A stretch of DNA of 14,383 nucleotides from Burkholderiales bacterium (GTDB taxonomy: Bacteria > Pseudomonadota > Gammaproteobacteria > Burkholderiales > SG8-39), in the NCBI GenBank assembly GCA_025929745.1, contig JAICPQ010000032.1, positions 1-14,383 of the forward strand. Direction: 5' to 3'. The translations under genes were made by a program, and so were the position numbers. This document shows positions 7,280-13,522 of the stretch, piece by piece. How positions within the stretch are numbered: position 1 is the first letter of the stretch; each line of letters opens with the position of its first letter. The notes under the pieces are model-generated. The model saw only the letters and a program-made list of their open reading frames with translations, made no database searches and was not told the origin of the DNA.

Positions 7280-8449
7280 TTAACCGGGCATTCTACGCCA
7301 TTCTGGCAACACGCCGGGCGCGTTCTTGGCCGTCTGGTAGCGGCAATCGACGCCGAGCCCTGGCACCCAAACGACGTCAGTCCCGCGCACGAGCATCGGC
7401 AGGCGGTCGCGCTCCCAAGGGGGCACGCCCGCCTCCTGGAAAAGGTTTTTGAGTGTGCGCCGCGGCCGGCGCGCGTCGGGCTGCAGCCGCTCGCCACCTG
7501 AACGCAGGCGCACTGCGAGCGGTTTTGCGTGCACGGCGATGCCTTTGCCGCGCACGCGGCGGAAGCGCAACTCGCCGCCGAGCTCCGGAATTGCAAGCTT
7601 CGCCTCACCGTTCCAGGCGATCGGGGTGAACGGAGCGGCGGGGCGATCCTCGACGATCGCGCCGCGGTAAAGGCGCAGCCGCGCGCCGTCGTGCTCGATC
7701 AGCGTGCGGCTCCCCGCCGCGGTGAGCTGCTTCAGCATCTCGACGAGCTTCGCCTCGCTCGGCGCGCGCAGCCCGCGCTCTCGCAGGAAGTTCCGTAGCA
7801 GCCGCTCGGCTTTCGCGTCGACCCGGGCGAAGCTGCGCGCGGCGCGCGACAGTGATCTTTTCCACGCCGGGAACCGCGCGCCGAGGAGCGGCCCGACGCG
7901 GCGCCGGATGAAGTTGCGGGTGAGGGCCTCGTCGGCGTTGCTCTCGTCCTCGAACCACTCCAACGCGTGCGCGCGCGCGTAGGCGACGATTTCCTCACGC
8001 GAGAGCTCGAGGAGCGGTCGCCACAGGACTTTTCCGCGATAGCGGGACTCGGGCAGCATGCCACGCGCGCCCCTAAGTCCTGCGCCGCGCAGGAGATTCA
8101 TGAGCACCGTCTCGGCCTGGTCGTCGAGGTTGTGCGCGAGCGCGATGCAGTGCGCATCGACTTTTGCGAACGCGTCGTAGCGCGCCTTGCGCGCGGCTGC
8201 CTCGAGACCCCGCCCCTCCTTCTGCACCTTGACCTTGTAGACCTTGAGCGGGACCGCGAGCCGGCGGCAAAGGCTGCGGCAGAAGGCGGCCCAAACCTCC
8301 GCGTTCGGACTCAGACCGTGATGCACATGGACCGCCGAGATCCCGGGCACCTTGCGCAATTTGTGAAGCAGGACCACCGAGTCCACGCCGCCCGAGAGGG
8401 CGACAGCCGTGCGTCGGCTAGCGCTCGCCCGTTTCCTTGAACTTGCCAT
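7280..8449 (-). CDS. tilS: tRNA(Ile)-lysidine synthetase TilS
   Basis: TilS converts the wobble C34 of the minor tRNA-Ile(CAU) to lysidine using ATP and lysine, changing both its codon and amino-acid identity; it is essential in most bacteria. The 389-residue protein begins with the N-type ATP pyrophosphatase P-loop SGGVDS (19-24), followed by HVHHGLSP (41-48), AHNLDDQAETVLMNLLRGAG (104-123) and ARGMLP. The C-terminal domain contains the LRSGGERLQP stretch and TLKNLFQEAGVPPWERDRLP, typical of TilS rather than of related TtcA-type enzymes. The start ATG lies inside the end of accA, overlapping it by 32 bases. Pairing of accA with tilS is common in betaproteobacteria. The protein is slightly shorter than E. 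coli TilS (432) but complete. Confidence 0.95.
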   Translation of the reverse strand: MASSRKRASASRRTAVALSGGVDSVVLLHKLRKVPGISAVHVHHGLSPNAEVWAAFCRSLCRRLAVPLKVYKVKVQKEGRGLEAAARKARYDAFAKVDAHCIALAHNLDDQAETVLMNLLRGAGLRGARGMLPESRYRGKVLWRPLLELSREEIVAYARAHALEWFEDESNADEALTRNFIRRRVGPLLGARFPAWKRSLSRAARSFARVDAKAERLLRNFLRERGLRAPSEAKLVEMLKQLTAAGSRTLIEHDGARLRLYRGAIVEDRPAAPFTPIAWNGEAKLAIPELGGELRFRRVRGKGIAVHAKPLAVRLRSGGERLQPDARRPRRTLKNLFQEAGVPPWERDRLPMLVRGTDVVWVPGLGVDCRYQTAKNAPGVLPEWRRMPG

Positions 8450-9386
8450 GGGACATCAGGCGCTCAAGCCGCTCCTCGACGAGCTCGCGCGGCTTCTTAT
8501 CCTCGACTTGCTTGAGCGCCTCGGCGAGCGCTTTTTTCAGCGCCTGCGCGGCAGCCTGCGGATCGCGGTGCGCGCCGCCGAGCGGCTCGGGAACGATTTT
8601 GTCGACGAGCCCGAGCGTCTTCAGGCGGTTCGCCGTGATGCCGAGCGCCTCAGCCGCGTCGGGCGCCATTTCGGCGCTGCGCCAGAGGATCGAGGCGCAG
8701 CCCTCGGGCGAGATTACCGAATAGGTGGCGTACTGCAGCATCAGAATCACGTCGCCAACCGCGATGGCGAGCGCGCCGCCCGAACCGCCCTCGCCGATCA
8801 CCGTGACGATGATCGGCGAGCGCAGGCGCGCCATCTCGAAGAGGTTGCGACCGATCGCCTCCGACTGCCCGCGCTCCTCGGCGTCGATCCCCGGAAAGGC
8901 GCCGGGCGTGTCGACGAAGGTGAACACCGGCAAAGCGAATTTCTCGGCCAGCTTCATCAATCTCAGCGCCTTGCGGTACCCCTCGGGCTTCGGCATGCCG
9001 AAGTTGCGCGCGATCTTTTCCTTCGTATCGCGCCCTTTCTGATGGCCGAGCACGACGCACGCCGCGCCGTTGAAGCGCGCGAGTCCGCCGACGATTGAAG
9101 CGTCGTCCGAGAACGTGCGGTCGCCGTGCAGCTCCTCGAAATTCGTAAAGAGCGCCTGGATGTAGTCGAGCGTGAAAGGACGCTGCGGATGGCGCGCCAC
9201 CTGCGCCACCTGCCACGGCGTGAGCTTGCCGTAGATGTCCTTGGTGAGCGTTTGGCTGCGCTTGGTGAGCCGCTGGATCTCCTCGGAAATGTCGACCGCC
9301 GAGTCGTCCTGCACGAAGCGCAGTTCCTCGATGCGGGTTTCGAGCTCGGCGATGGGCTGCTCGAATTCGAGGAAGGTGGTTTTCAA
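8418..9386 (-). CDS. accA: Acetyl-CoA carboxylase carboxyltransferase subunit alpha
   Basis: AccA with AccD transfers the carboxyl group from carboxybiotin to acetyl-CoA, giving malonyl-CoA for fatty-acid synthesis. The 322-residue protein matches the E. coli length (319). It shows the N-terminal FLEFEQPIAELE (5-16), LTPWQVAQVARHPQRP (55-70), FVDTPGAFPGIDAEERGQSE (157-176), the oxyanion-forming GEGGSGGALA (198-207) and SPEGCASILW (226-235). The frame stays open upstream to 9833, but that part overlaps the glycosylase gene and does not look like AccA. The family start pattern (M.T.FLEFE) points to the TTG at 9386, five bases after the preceding stop. I see no clear Shine-Dalgarno sequence there, so coupling to the upstream gene is likely. 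The end overlaps tilS. Confidence 0.96.
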   Translation of the reverse strand: MKTTFLEFEQPIAELETRIEELRFVQDDSAVDISEEIQRLTKRSQTLTKDIYGKLTPWQVAQVARHPQRPFTLDYIQALFTNFEELHGDRTFSDDASIVGGLARFNGAACVVLGHQKGRDTKEKIARNFGMPKPEGYRKALRLMKLAEKFALPVFTFVDTPGAFPGIDAEERGQSEAIGRNLFEMARLRSPIIVTVIGEGGSGGALAIAVGDVILMLQYATYSVISPEGCASILWRSAEMAPDAAEALGITANRLKTLGLVDKIVPEPLGGAHRDPQAAAQALKKALAEALKQVEDKKPRELVEERLERLMSHGKFKETGER

Positions 9387-9391
9387 TCGGC

Positions 9392-10009
9392 TCAGTATTC
9401 TACCGGCACCGGGTCGAGCGAGCGCCACAGGTACCAGGTGGCGACCGAGCGCCACGGCCGCCAGCTTTCGCCAAGCTTTCGCATGCGCGCGAGCGAGACT
9501 TTTCTCCCTTTGAAATAGCAGACGCGGATGCCTTTCTGCAGCCCGAGATCGTCGAGCGGGAAAATGTCCGGTCGCAGCAGATTGAAGATGAGAAACATCT
9601 CCGCGGTCCAACGCCCGATGCCGCGCACTTGCACCAGATCCGCGATCACCTCCTCGTCGCTCATCTCGTCCCAGCGATACGGATGCACGAGCCCCTCGGC
9701 GAAGCGCCGCGCGAGGTCGACGATGTATTCGGTCTTGCGGTCTGAAAGCCCGCACGCGCGCAGCTCGGCCGGCTTTTTCAGCAGGATGCCTTCCGGCGTC
9801 ACCGCTCCGGCGCAGGCGACCACGCGGTCCCACACGCTCTGCGCCGCCTTCACCGAGATCTGCTGCCCGACGATCGCGCGCGCGAGCGTGAGGAACGGCT
9901 CGCCGCGCCGGACGAGATAGATGCCTTTATGCCTCTGCATGATGGAAGACATGACGGCGTCTTTACGCCTAAGCGCGCGCTTCGCGCGGTCCCAGTATTC
10001 AGGCTTCAT
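9392..10009 (-). CDS. DNA-3-methyladenine glycosylase, HhH-GPD superfamily (AlkA/MAG-like)
   Basis: This 205-residue protein should excise alkylated purines such as 3-methyladenine in base excision repair. It carries the HhH-GPD core. LTLARAIVGQQISVKAA (40-56) is typical of AlkA/MAG enzymes. The helix-hairpin-helix LVQVRGIGRWTAEMF lies at 125-139. The Gly/Pro-Asp loop FPLDDLGLQKG (150-160) places Asp154 where AlkA Asp238 is catalytic. GESWRPWRSVATWYLWRSLD (180-199) follows. It lacks the extra N-terminal domain of E. coli AlkA (282), as do yeast MAG1-like and many betaproteobacterial enzymes. No 4Fe-4S cysteines like those of EndoIII or MutY are present. It begins inside the end of the DUF6352 gene (11-base overlap) and ends five bases before accA. 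The family is certain; the precise substrate range is not. Confidence 0.9.
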   Translation of the reverse strand: MKPEYWDRAKRALRRKDAVMSSIMQRHKGIYLVRRGEPFLTLARAIVGQQISVKAAQSVWDRVVACAGAVTPEGILLKKPAELRACGLSDRKTEYIVDLARRFAEGLVHPYRWDEMSDEEVIADLVQVRGIGRWTAEMFLIFNLLRPDIFPLDDLGLQKGIRVCYFKGRKVSLARMRKLGESWRPWRSVATWYLWRSLDPVPVEY

Positions 10010-10997
10010 GGACCGGAAGATTGAGGAGCAGGTTCTGCGGCTTCATCTTTACTACGCCGTCTTCGGCGGCAAGCGCGAGATACACGGTGCGGCCGCGAAT
10101 CTCGGCGCGCATCGCGCGCGCGTCGGCGAACTCGAGCGCGAAAAGCGCGAGGATATTGCGCATCCTTCCCTGCTCGATCTCGCGTCCGCCCCAGAGCTCG
10201 TTCAGGAGCTCGCTCGACTCGGCGTCGAGCCCGATGTGCCATGCCCAGTGCTCTTCGTCGATCTTGCGGATGGGCGTTACGCGCACCTCGGTTTTCAAAA
10301 AATGGAAAACCCACGCCTCGATCACGCGGCACAATGCATCGAGCGCAGGACGGCCGTAAGTGAGGCTGATCACCGTGTCGTGGCGCGATTCGCGCTCCCA
10401 GTAGAGCGCGGCGTTGTTGCGGTCGAGCACGTCGAGATTGGCCGTCGCGAGCTCGCCTTGCGCCTCGATGATGAGGCGGCCGATCGAGCCGTAGCGGTGG
10501 CCGCTCGCGTGCATCTCGACCGTCTCGAGGTCGGCGAGCAGCACATGGCCGTCCTGGATGGTGGCTTTCTGGTCGCGGAAGAAGAGCTCGCCCGCGCGCA
10601 GCTTGAGCGGGTCGTCGGTGCCGTCGAGCACGTTACGCAGGACCACGTGCGCCAGCTGATCGATGAACATCGGCGGGATGTCGATCGGTGCGCGGAAGAG
10701 CGCGAGGTAGCAGCCTTCCACGGTGCCGGCCTCGAGAAGCTTGCGCCGGAAGTCGAGCACGATGCGATAGTTGTCGCGCGCGTCCGGGTCTTCGATCGCA
10801 GCGAGGTCGATGCTGCGCCGCGGGTCTTCCATGAGCGCCGCGTGGACGCGCCGCTCGCCATCGCCGGATTCCTCGACCGGGTGGATTTCCGGGCGCAGGT
10901 AGTATGCGCGCAGGAAATCGTCGGTCACGCGCAGCCGGCCGGCTGCGTCGCGTTCTAAAAGGTGAAAACCGGAGTTACGCCAAAACTCAGTTGGCAA
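9999..10997 (-). CDS. DUF6352 family protein, function unknown
   Basis: This 332-residue soluble protein matches what I know of the uncharacterised DUF6352 family of betaproteobacteria. Shared features are the start FWRNSGFHLLERD (5-17), the VTDDFLRAYYLRPE segment (24-37), DIPPMFIDQLAHVVLRNVLDG (106-126), VLDRNNAALYW (190-200), WAWHIGLDAE (251-260) and the closing MKPQNLLLNLP (318-328). I see no signal peptide, membrane segment or known catalytic motif. The start is TTG, one base after the stop of the HNH gene; there is no ATG that keeps the conserved FWRNSGF start. Its end overlaps the glycosylase gene by 11 bases. The tight placement between a nuclease and a DNA glycosylase hints at, but does not prove, a shared context. 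Its role is unknown. Confidence 0.82.
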   Translation of the reverse strand: MPTEFWRNSGFHLLERDAAGRLRVTDDFLRAYYLRPEIHPVEESGDGERRVHAALMEDPRRSIDLAAIEDPDARDNYRIVLDFRRKLLEAGTVEGCYLALFRAPIDIPPMFIDQLAHVVLRNVLDGTDDPLKLRAGELFFRDQKATIQDGHVLLADLETVEMHASGHRYGSIGRLIIEAQGELATANLDVLDRNNAALYWERESRHDTVISLTYGRPALDALCRVIEAWVFHFLKTEVRVTPIRKIDEEHWAWHIGLDAESSELLNELWGGREIEQGRMRNILALFALEFADARAMRAEIRGRTVYLALAAEDGVVKMKPQNLLLNLPVHEA

Positions 10998-10998
10998 A

Positions 10999-11577
10999 CT
11001 ACGCAGGAGCCAAGACCAGGCGCGAGTGCGACGCCACGTGCTGCTTCAGAAACTCCATCTGGTCGGCGAGGATCCGCCGGTTGGTGAGGATCAGGTATTC
11101 GGCCTTGTTCGGGATGTAAGGCGCGTAGAGAAGCTCCAGCCCGCATTCCTGCGGCAGGCGGTTGCGTTTGTGGCCGTTGCAGTTGCGGCACGCGGTCACG
11201 ACATTCATCCAGGTGTCGCGACCGCCGCGCGAAAGCGGGGTGATGTGGTCGCGCGTCAGGCGAAAGTAGCTGAACGCGCCGCCGCAATACCCGCACACGT
11301 GCCGGTCGCGGCGGAAGAGCTCGCGGTTATTGAGCGGCGGCACCTGGTGGAAGCCCTTCGCCGCGAGCGCCTTGCCCTTGATCGCGACGATGGAATGCGC
11401 GGTGATGCTGGAGCGCTCGCCGGTGCGGCGGCAGATGCCGCCGTAATAAGTGAATTTTTCCTCGCCCAGCGTCCACGCGACCAGGTCTTTCGCGTAGTAG
11501 AAGCAAGCCTGCTGCCAGCTGATCCACCGGTGCGGGACGCCGTGCGCGTCCAGGGACAGAATGAGCGGCTTATCCAT
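10999..11577 (-). CDS. HNH endonuclease family protein
   Basis: This 192-residue protein contains a C-terminal-half HNH nuclease fold. A CxxC zinc pair sits at Cys95/Cys98 (HVCGYCGG). The core LTRDHITPLSRGGRDTW (107-123) has the catalytic Asp110-His111. Asn125 lies in WMNVV, and a second zinc pair is at Cys130/Cys133 in TACRNCNGHK. The N-terminal part (LSLDAHGVPHRWISWQQA, 7-24) resembles the N-terminal module of the small stand-alone HNH proteins common in cyanobacteria and betaproteobacteria, whose role is unknown. Nothing around it suggests a restriction methylase, phage terminase or homing intron. The gene is the first of the long minus-strand run. I see no strong Shine-Dalgarno sequence before its ATG. 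The nuclease motif is complete, so activity is plausible; the substrate is unknown. Confidence 0.88.
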   Translation of the reverse strand: MDKPLILSLDAHGVPHRWISWQQACFYYAKDLVAWTLGEEKFTYYGGICRRTGERSSITAHSIVAIKGKALAAKGFHQVPPLNNRELFRRDRHVCGYCGGAFSYFRLTRDHITPLSRGGRDTWMNVVTACRNCNGHKRNRLPQECGLELLYAPYIPNKAEYLILTNRRILADQMEFLKQHVASHSRLVLAPA

Positions 11578-11644
11578 GGGCGAGAAACATGCCCGCGGAT
11601 TCTGCTTGGCTACCTCAAAAAAAACAAGGGGCTGCGATAGGAAG
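11578..11644 (-). promoter_or_regulatory. Intergenic gap upstream of the HNH gene; possible weak promoter
   Basis: This 67-base gap separates the HU gene from the HNH gene, both on the minus strand. It holds a run of eight T on the minus strand (11617-11624). A weak sigma-70-like pair can be read on that strand: TTGTTT at 11622-11627 and CAGAAT at 11599-11604, with a 17-base spacer (3/6 and 4/6 matches). It could drive the long operon. I see no proper terminator hairpin for the HU gene; the T run falls in the loop of an imperfect stem rather than after it. Inference only. Confidence 0.25.
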
Positions 11645-11935
11645 CTAATTCTTGTCGACGGCCTCGCGAAAACCCTGGCCGGCCGCGAAGGCAGGAATGG
11701 TCTTCGCGCAAATCTTGATCTCCTTGCCGTTCACCGGGCTGCGCCCGCTACGCGCCTTCCTGGTCCGCGGAAGAAACGTGCCGAAGCCGACCACGGTGAC
11801 GCGCTTGCCCTTGGCGACGTTCGCGACGATCGCGTCGAACAATGCGTTCACCACTTCGTTGGCTGCTACCTTGCTGACGTTCCCCGCTTTTGCCGCGACC
11901 TGGACCAGATCGGACTTCGTCACTACGTGTGGCAT
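11645..11935 (-). CDS. HU-family DNA-binding protein
   Basis: HU proteins are small dimeric nucleoid proteins that bend DNA non-specifically. The 96-residue protein follows the family closely: a helical N-terminal dimerisation part (TKSDLVQVAAKAG, then ANEVVNALFDAI), VVGFGTFLPRTRKARSGRSP (48-67) and a DNA-inserting beta-arm tip GRSPVNGKEIKI (64-75) with the intercalating Pro67, ending in PAFAAGQGFREAV. The length is slightly above the usual 90. The arm lacks the IHF-specific wording as I know it, so HU is preferred over IHF. The ATG has a good Shine-Dalgarno sequence (AAGGGGAG, 11940-11947). It is transcribed away from the TRAP operon and apparently as its own unit. Confidence 0.93.
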   Translation of the reverse strand: MPHVVTKSDLVQVAAKAGNVSKVAANEVVNALFDAIVANVAKGKRVTVVGFGTFLPRTRKARSGRSPVNGKEIKICAKTIPAFAAGQGFREAVDKN

Positions 11936-11968
11936 GCGCTCCCCTTTACTTGCTCACGCGTGCGAGCC

Positions 11969-11998
11969 ATCGTATCTCAAATCGAAATCGAAAAACAA
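11969..11998 (-). promoter_or_regulatory. Possible promoter of the HU gene
   Basis: On the minus strand, TTGTTT (11993-11998) and TACGAT (11969-11974) are separated by 18 bases and lie about 34 bases before the HU start. The match to sigma-70 consensus is modest (3/6 and 4/6). It sits in the only AT-richer stretch of this divergent region, which supports but does not prove it. Confidence 0.3.
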
Positions 11999-11999
11999 T

Positions 12000-12005
12000 T
12001 ATGAT
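12000..12005 (+). promoter_or_regulatory. Possible -10 element of the TRAP operon
   Basis: TATGAT at 12000-12005 matches five of six positions of the sigma-70 -10 consensus, in an AT-rich stretch (11971-12005). No convincing -35 element lies 16-18 bases upstream, so an activator may be needed if this is used. Transcription would start near 12012, leaving only a short leader before the ribosome binding site. Confidence 0.3.
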
Positions 12006-12014
12006 TCGTCTCAC

Positions 12015-12022
12015 GGAGGAGG
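12015..12022 (+). promoter_or_regulatory. Strong ribosome binding site of dctP
   Basis: GGAGGAGG lies five bases before the ATG at 12028. It fixes the start of the solute-binding protein there, in agreement with the signal peptide, and rules out in-frame starts further upstream (12001 or 11890). Confidence 0.85.
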
Positions 12023-12027
12023 AAATC

Positions 12028-13038
12028 ATGAAGAAGTTAGTCTGTTCGGCACTTGCCGCGGCTTTCACATTGCCCGCGCACGCGCAAACCACGCTGACGT
12101 TCTCGAGCTGGGTTCCGCCGACGCACCACCTCACGATCTGGCAGGCGAATTGGGCCGCCGAGGTCGAGAAAGCGACCGGCGGGCGCGTCAAGTTCCAGCA
12201 GTTGCCGAAGCATCCTTCGGCGCCGCCGGGGACTTTCGATGCCGTGCGCGACGGCTTGATGGATCTCTCGTACGTGACGGCGAGCTACACGCCGGCGCGG
12301 CACATCCTGCCATTGATGGCCGAGCTGCCGGGTGCCGGCGAAACTGCCGAGATCAATTCGGTCGCGTACTCGCGCATCCACTGGAAACACTTTCAAAAGG
12401 TTGGCGAGTACAAGGGCGTGAAGCTCCTCGCCGTGTGGACGCACGGGCCCGGGCAGATGTTCACGAAGAAGCAGATCAACAGTCTCGCCGACTTCCAGAA
12501 CCTGAAGATCCGCACCGGCGGCGGCATCTCGGCCGAGGTGATCTCCGCGCTCGGCGGGTCGCCCTTCTTCAAGCCGGCGCCCGAGTCCTACGAGCTCCTG
12601 AATAGCGGCGTCGCCGACGGCGTGTTCTTCCCGCTCGAGTCCATCGTCTCGTTCAAGCTCGACAAGGTGATCGGCCAGGGCACCATCTTTCCCGGCGGCC
12701 TGTACAGCTCCTCGTTCGGCTTCTTCATGAACGAAGGCAAATGGAACAAGCTCTCGAAGCAGGACCAGCAGATCATCGAGAAGCACGGCTTCGAGTTCGC
12801 CGCGCGCTCGAACGGTCAGTCCTGGGACAAGGCCGACCAGGCAGGCCTCAATGCGCTCAAGGCCGCTGGCGCCCGCATCATTACCGCCGACGACAAGATG
12901 CGCGCCGAGGCCGAGAAGCGCTCGGGTCCGATCATCGAGGACTGGATCAAGAAGGCGAGCGCCAAGGGCGTCGATGCCAAGGCCGTGCTGCAGGAATTCC
13001 GCGCCGAGCTGAAGAAGGTCGCTGCTGAACGTAAGTAG
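12028..13038 (+). CDS. dctP: TRAP transporter substrate-binding protein, DctP family
   Basis: This periplasmic protein binds the solute and delivers it to the DctQM membrane complex. The 336-residue precursor has a clear Sec signal peptide (MKKLVCSALAAAFTLPAHA, cleavage after residue 19). The DctP fold follows: TLTFSSWVPPTHHLTIW (22-38), ANWAAEVEKATGGRV, the DLSYVTASYTPARHILPLM region, NLKIRTGGG (159-167) with Arg162 at the site that usually grips a substrate carboxylate, and GVADGVFFPLE. Cys6 is inside the signal core and is not a lipobox. The start is fixed by a strong Shine-Dalgarno sequence. dctQ follows at once. The substrate cannot be deduced: dicarboxylates, keto acids and aromatic acids are all possible for this family. 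The conserved Arg points to an organic acid. Confidence 0.93.
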   Translation: MKKLVCSALAAAFTLPAHAQTTLTFSSWVPPTHHLTIWQANWAAEVEKATGGRVKFQQLPKHPSAPPGTFDAVRDGLMDLSYVTASYTPARHILPLMAELPGAGETAEINSVAYSRIHWKHFQKVGEYKGVKLLAVWTHGPGQMFTKKQINSLADFQNLKIRTGGGISAEVISALGGSPFFKPAPESYELLNSGVADGVFFPLESIVSFKLDKVIGQGTIFPGGLYSSSFGFFMNEGKWNKLSKQDQQIIEKHGFEFAARSNGQSWDKADQAGLNALKAAGARIITADDKMRAEAEKRSGPIIEDWIKKASAKGVDAKAVLQEFRAELKKVAAERK

Positions 13039-13063
13039 TTCCTGGGAAAGACGCGCCGATGCC

Positions 13064-13522
13064 GTGCTCGGCATCGCCGCGTCGATCCTGCTGTTCCTCA
13101 TGATGGTGCTCACGTTCGCGGACGTGGTCGCGCGCTATCTCCTCAACCGCCCAATCCGCGGCGGCTTCGAGATCACCGAGCTCACGCTGCTCGTGCTCAT
13201 CTTCGCTGGCCTGCCGCTCGTCTCGCACGCCGACGAGCACGTCACCATGGACTTCATCGATCGCATCCTGCCGCCGCGCGCGCGGCAGGCGTGGATTCGC
13301 GTGATGCACGCGGTCTGCGCCGCGATCATGTTCTTCCTCACCTGGCAAGTCTGGATCAAGGCGACACGCATCGCTTCCTATAGCGACACCACCGACGTGC
13401 TGCGCATCACGATCGGTCCGTTCGTTTACTTCATGGCGATCATGATCGCGCTGACCGGGCTGGTGCACCTCTTCAAGGTCTTCTCGCCCGGCACGCCGCG
13501 TCGGCAGCACGCGACGACATGA
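13064..13522 (+). CDS. dctQ: TRAP transporter small permease, DctQ family
   Basis: DctQ is the small inner-membrane subunit that pairs with DctM. The frame gives 152 residues from a GTG at 13064, with four membrane segments at about 4-22, 38-56, 78-97 and 118-138, as expected. Family features are TFADVVARYLLNRPIRGGFE (17-36) and the ELTLLVLIFAGLPLV stretch followed by HADEHVTMDF (55-64). The start is uncertain. From the GTG the first membrane segment begins almost immediately, whereas most DctQ proteins have 10-20 residues before it. The frame is open back to 13013 and codes a plausible lead (SSWERRADAV). The only candidates there are CTG codons at 13022 and 13025, just after an AGAAGG sequence. 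The stop overlaps the dctM ATG as ATGA. Confidence 0.88.
   Translation: MLGIAASILLFLMMVLTFADVVARYLLNRPIRGGFEITELTLLVLIFAGLPLVSHADEHVTMDFIDRILPPRARQAWIRVMHAVCAAIMFFLTWQVWIKATRIASYSDTTDVLRITIGPFVYFMAIMIALTGLVHLFKVFSPGTPRRQHATT

Noticed and set aside
9387..9833. N-terminal extension of accA over the glycosylase gene
   Set aside because: The extension is low-complexity Arg/Ala/Gly and lies on top of a well-supported glycosylase; AccA homology begins at the TTG at 9386.
9921..10958. Plus-strand 345-codon open frame opposite DUF6352
   Set aside because: Shadow of the minus-strand gene, whose protein has conserved family blocks from end to end.
11608..11640. Terminator for the HU gene at the T run
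   Set aside because: The eight T fall in the loop of an imperfect stem instead of following a hairpin, so it does not fit an intrinsic terminator.
11890..12027. Upstream start for dctP at 11890 or 12001
   Set aside because: The signal peptide and strong ribosome binding site both place the start at 12028.
12037..13113. Minus-strand 358-codon open frame opposite dctP
   Set aside because: Antisense shadow; dctP has signal peptide, fold motifs and ribosome binding site.
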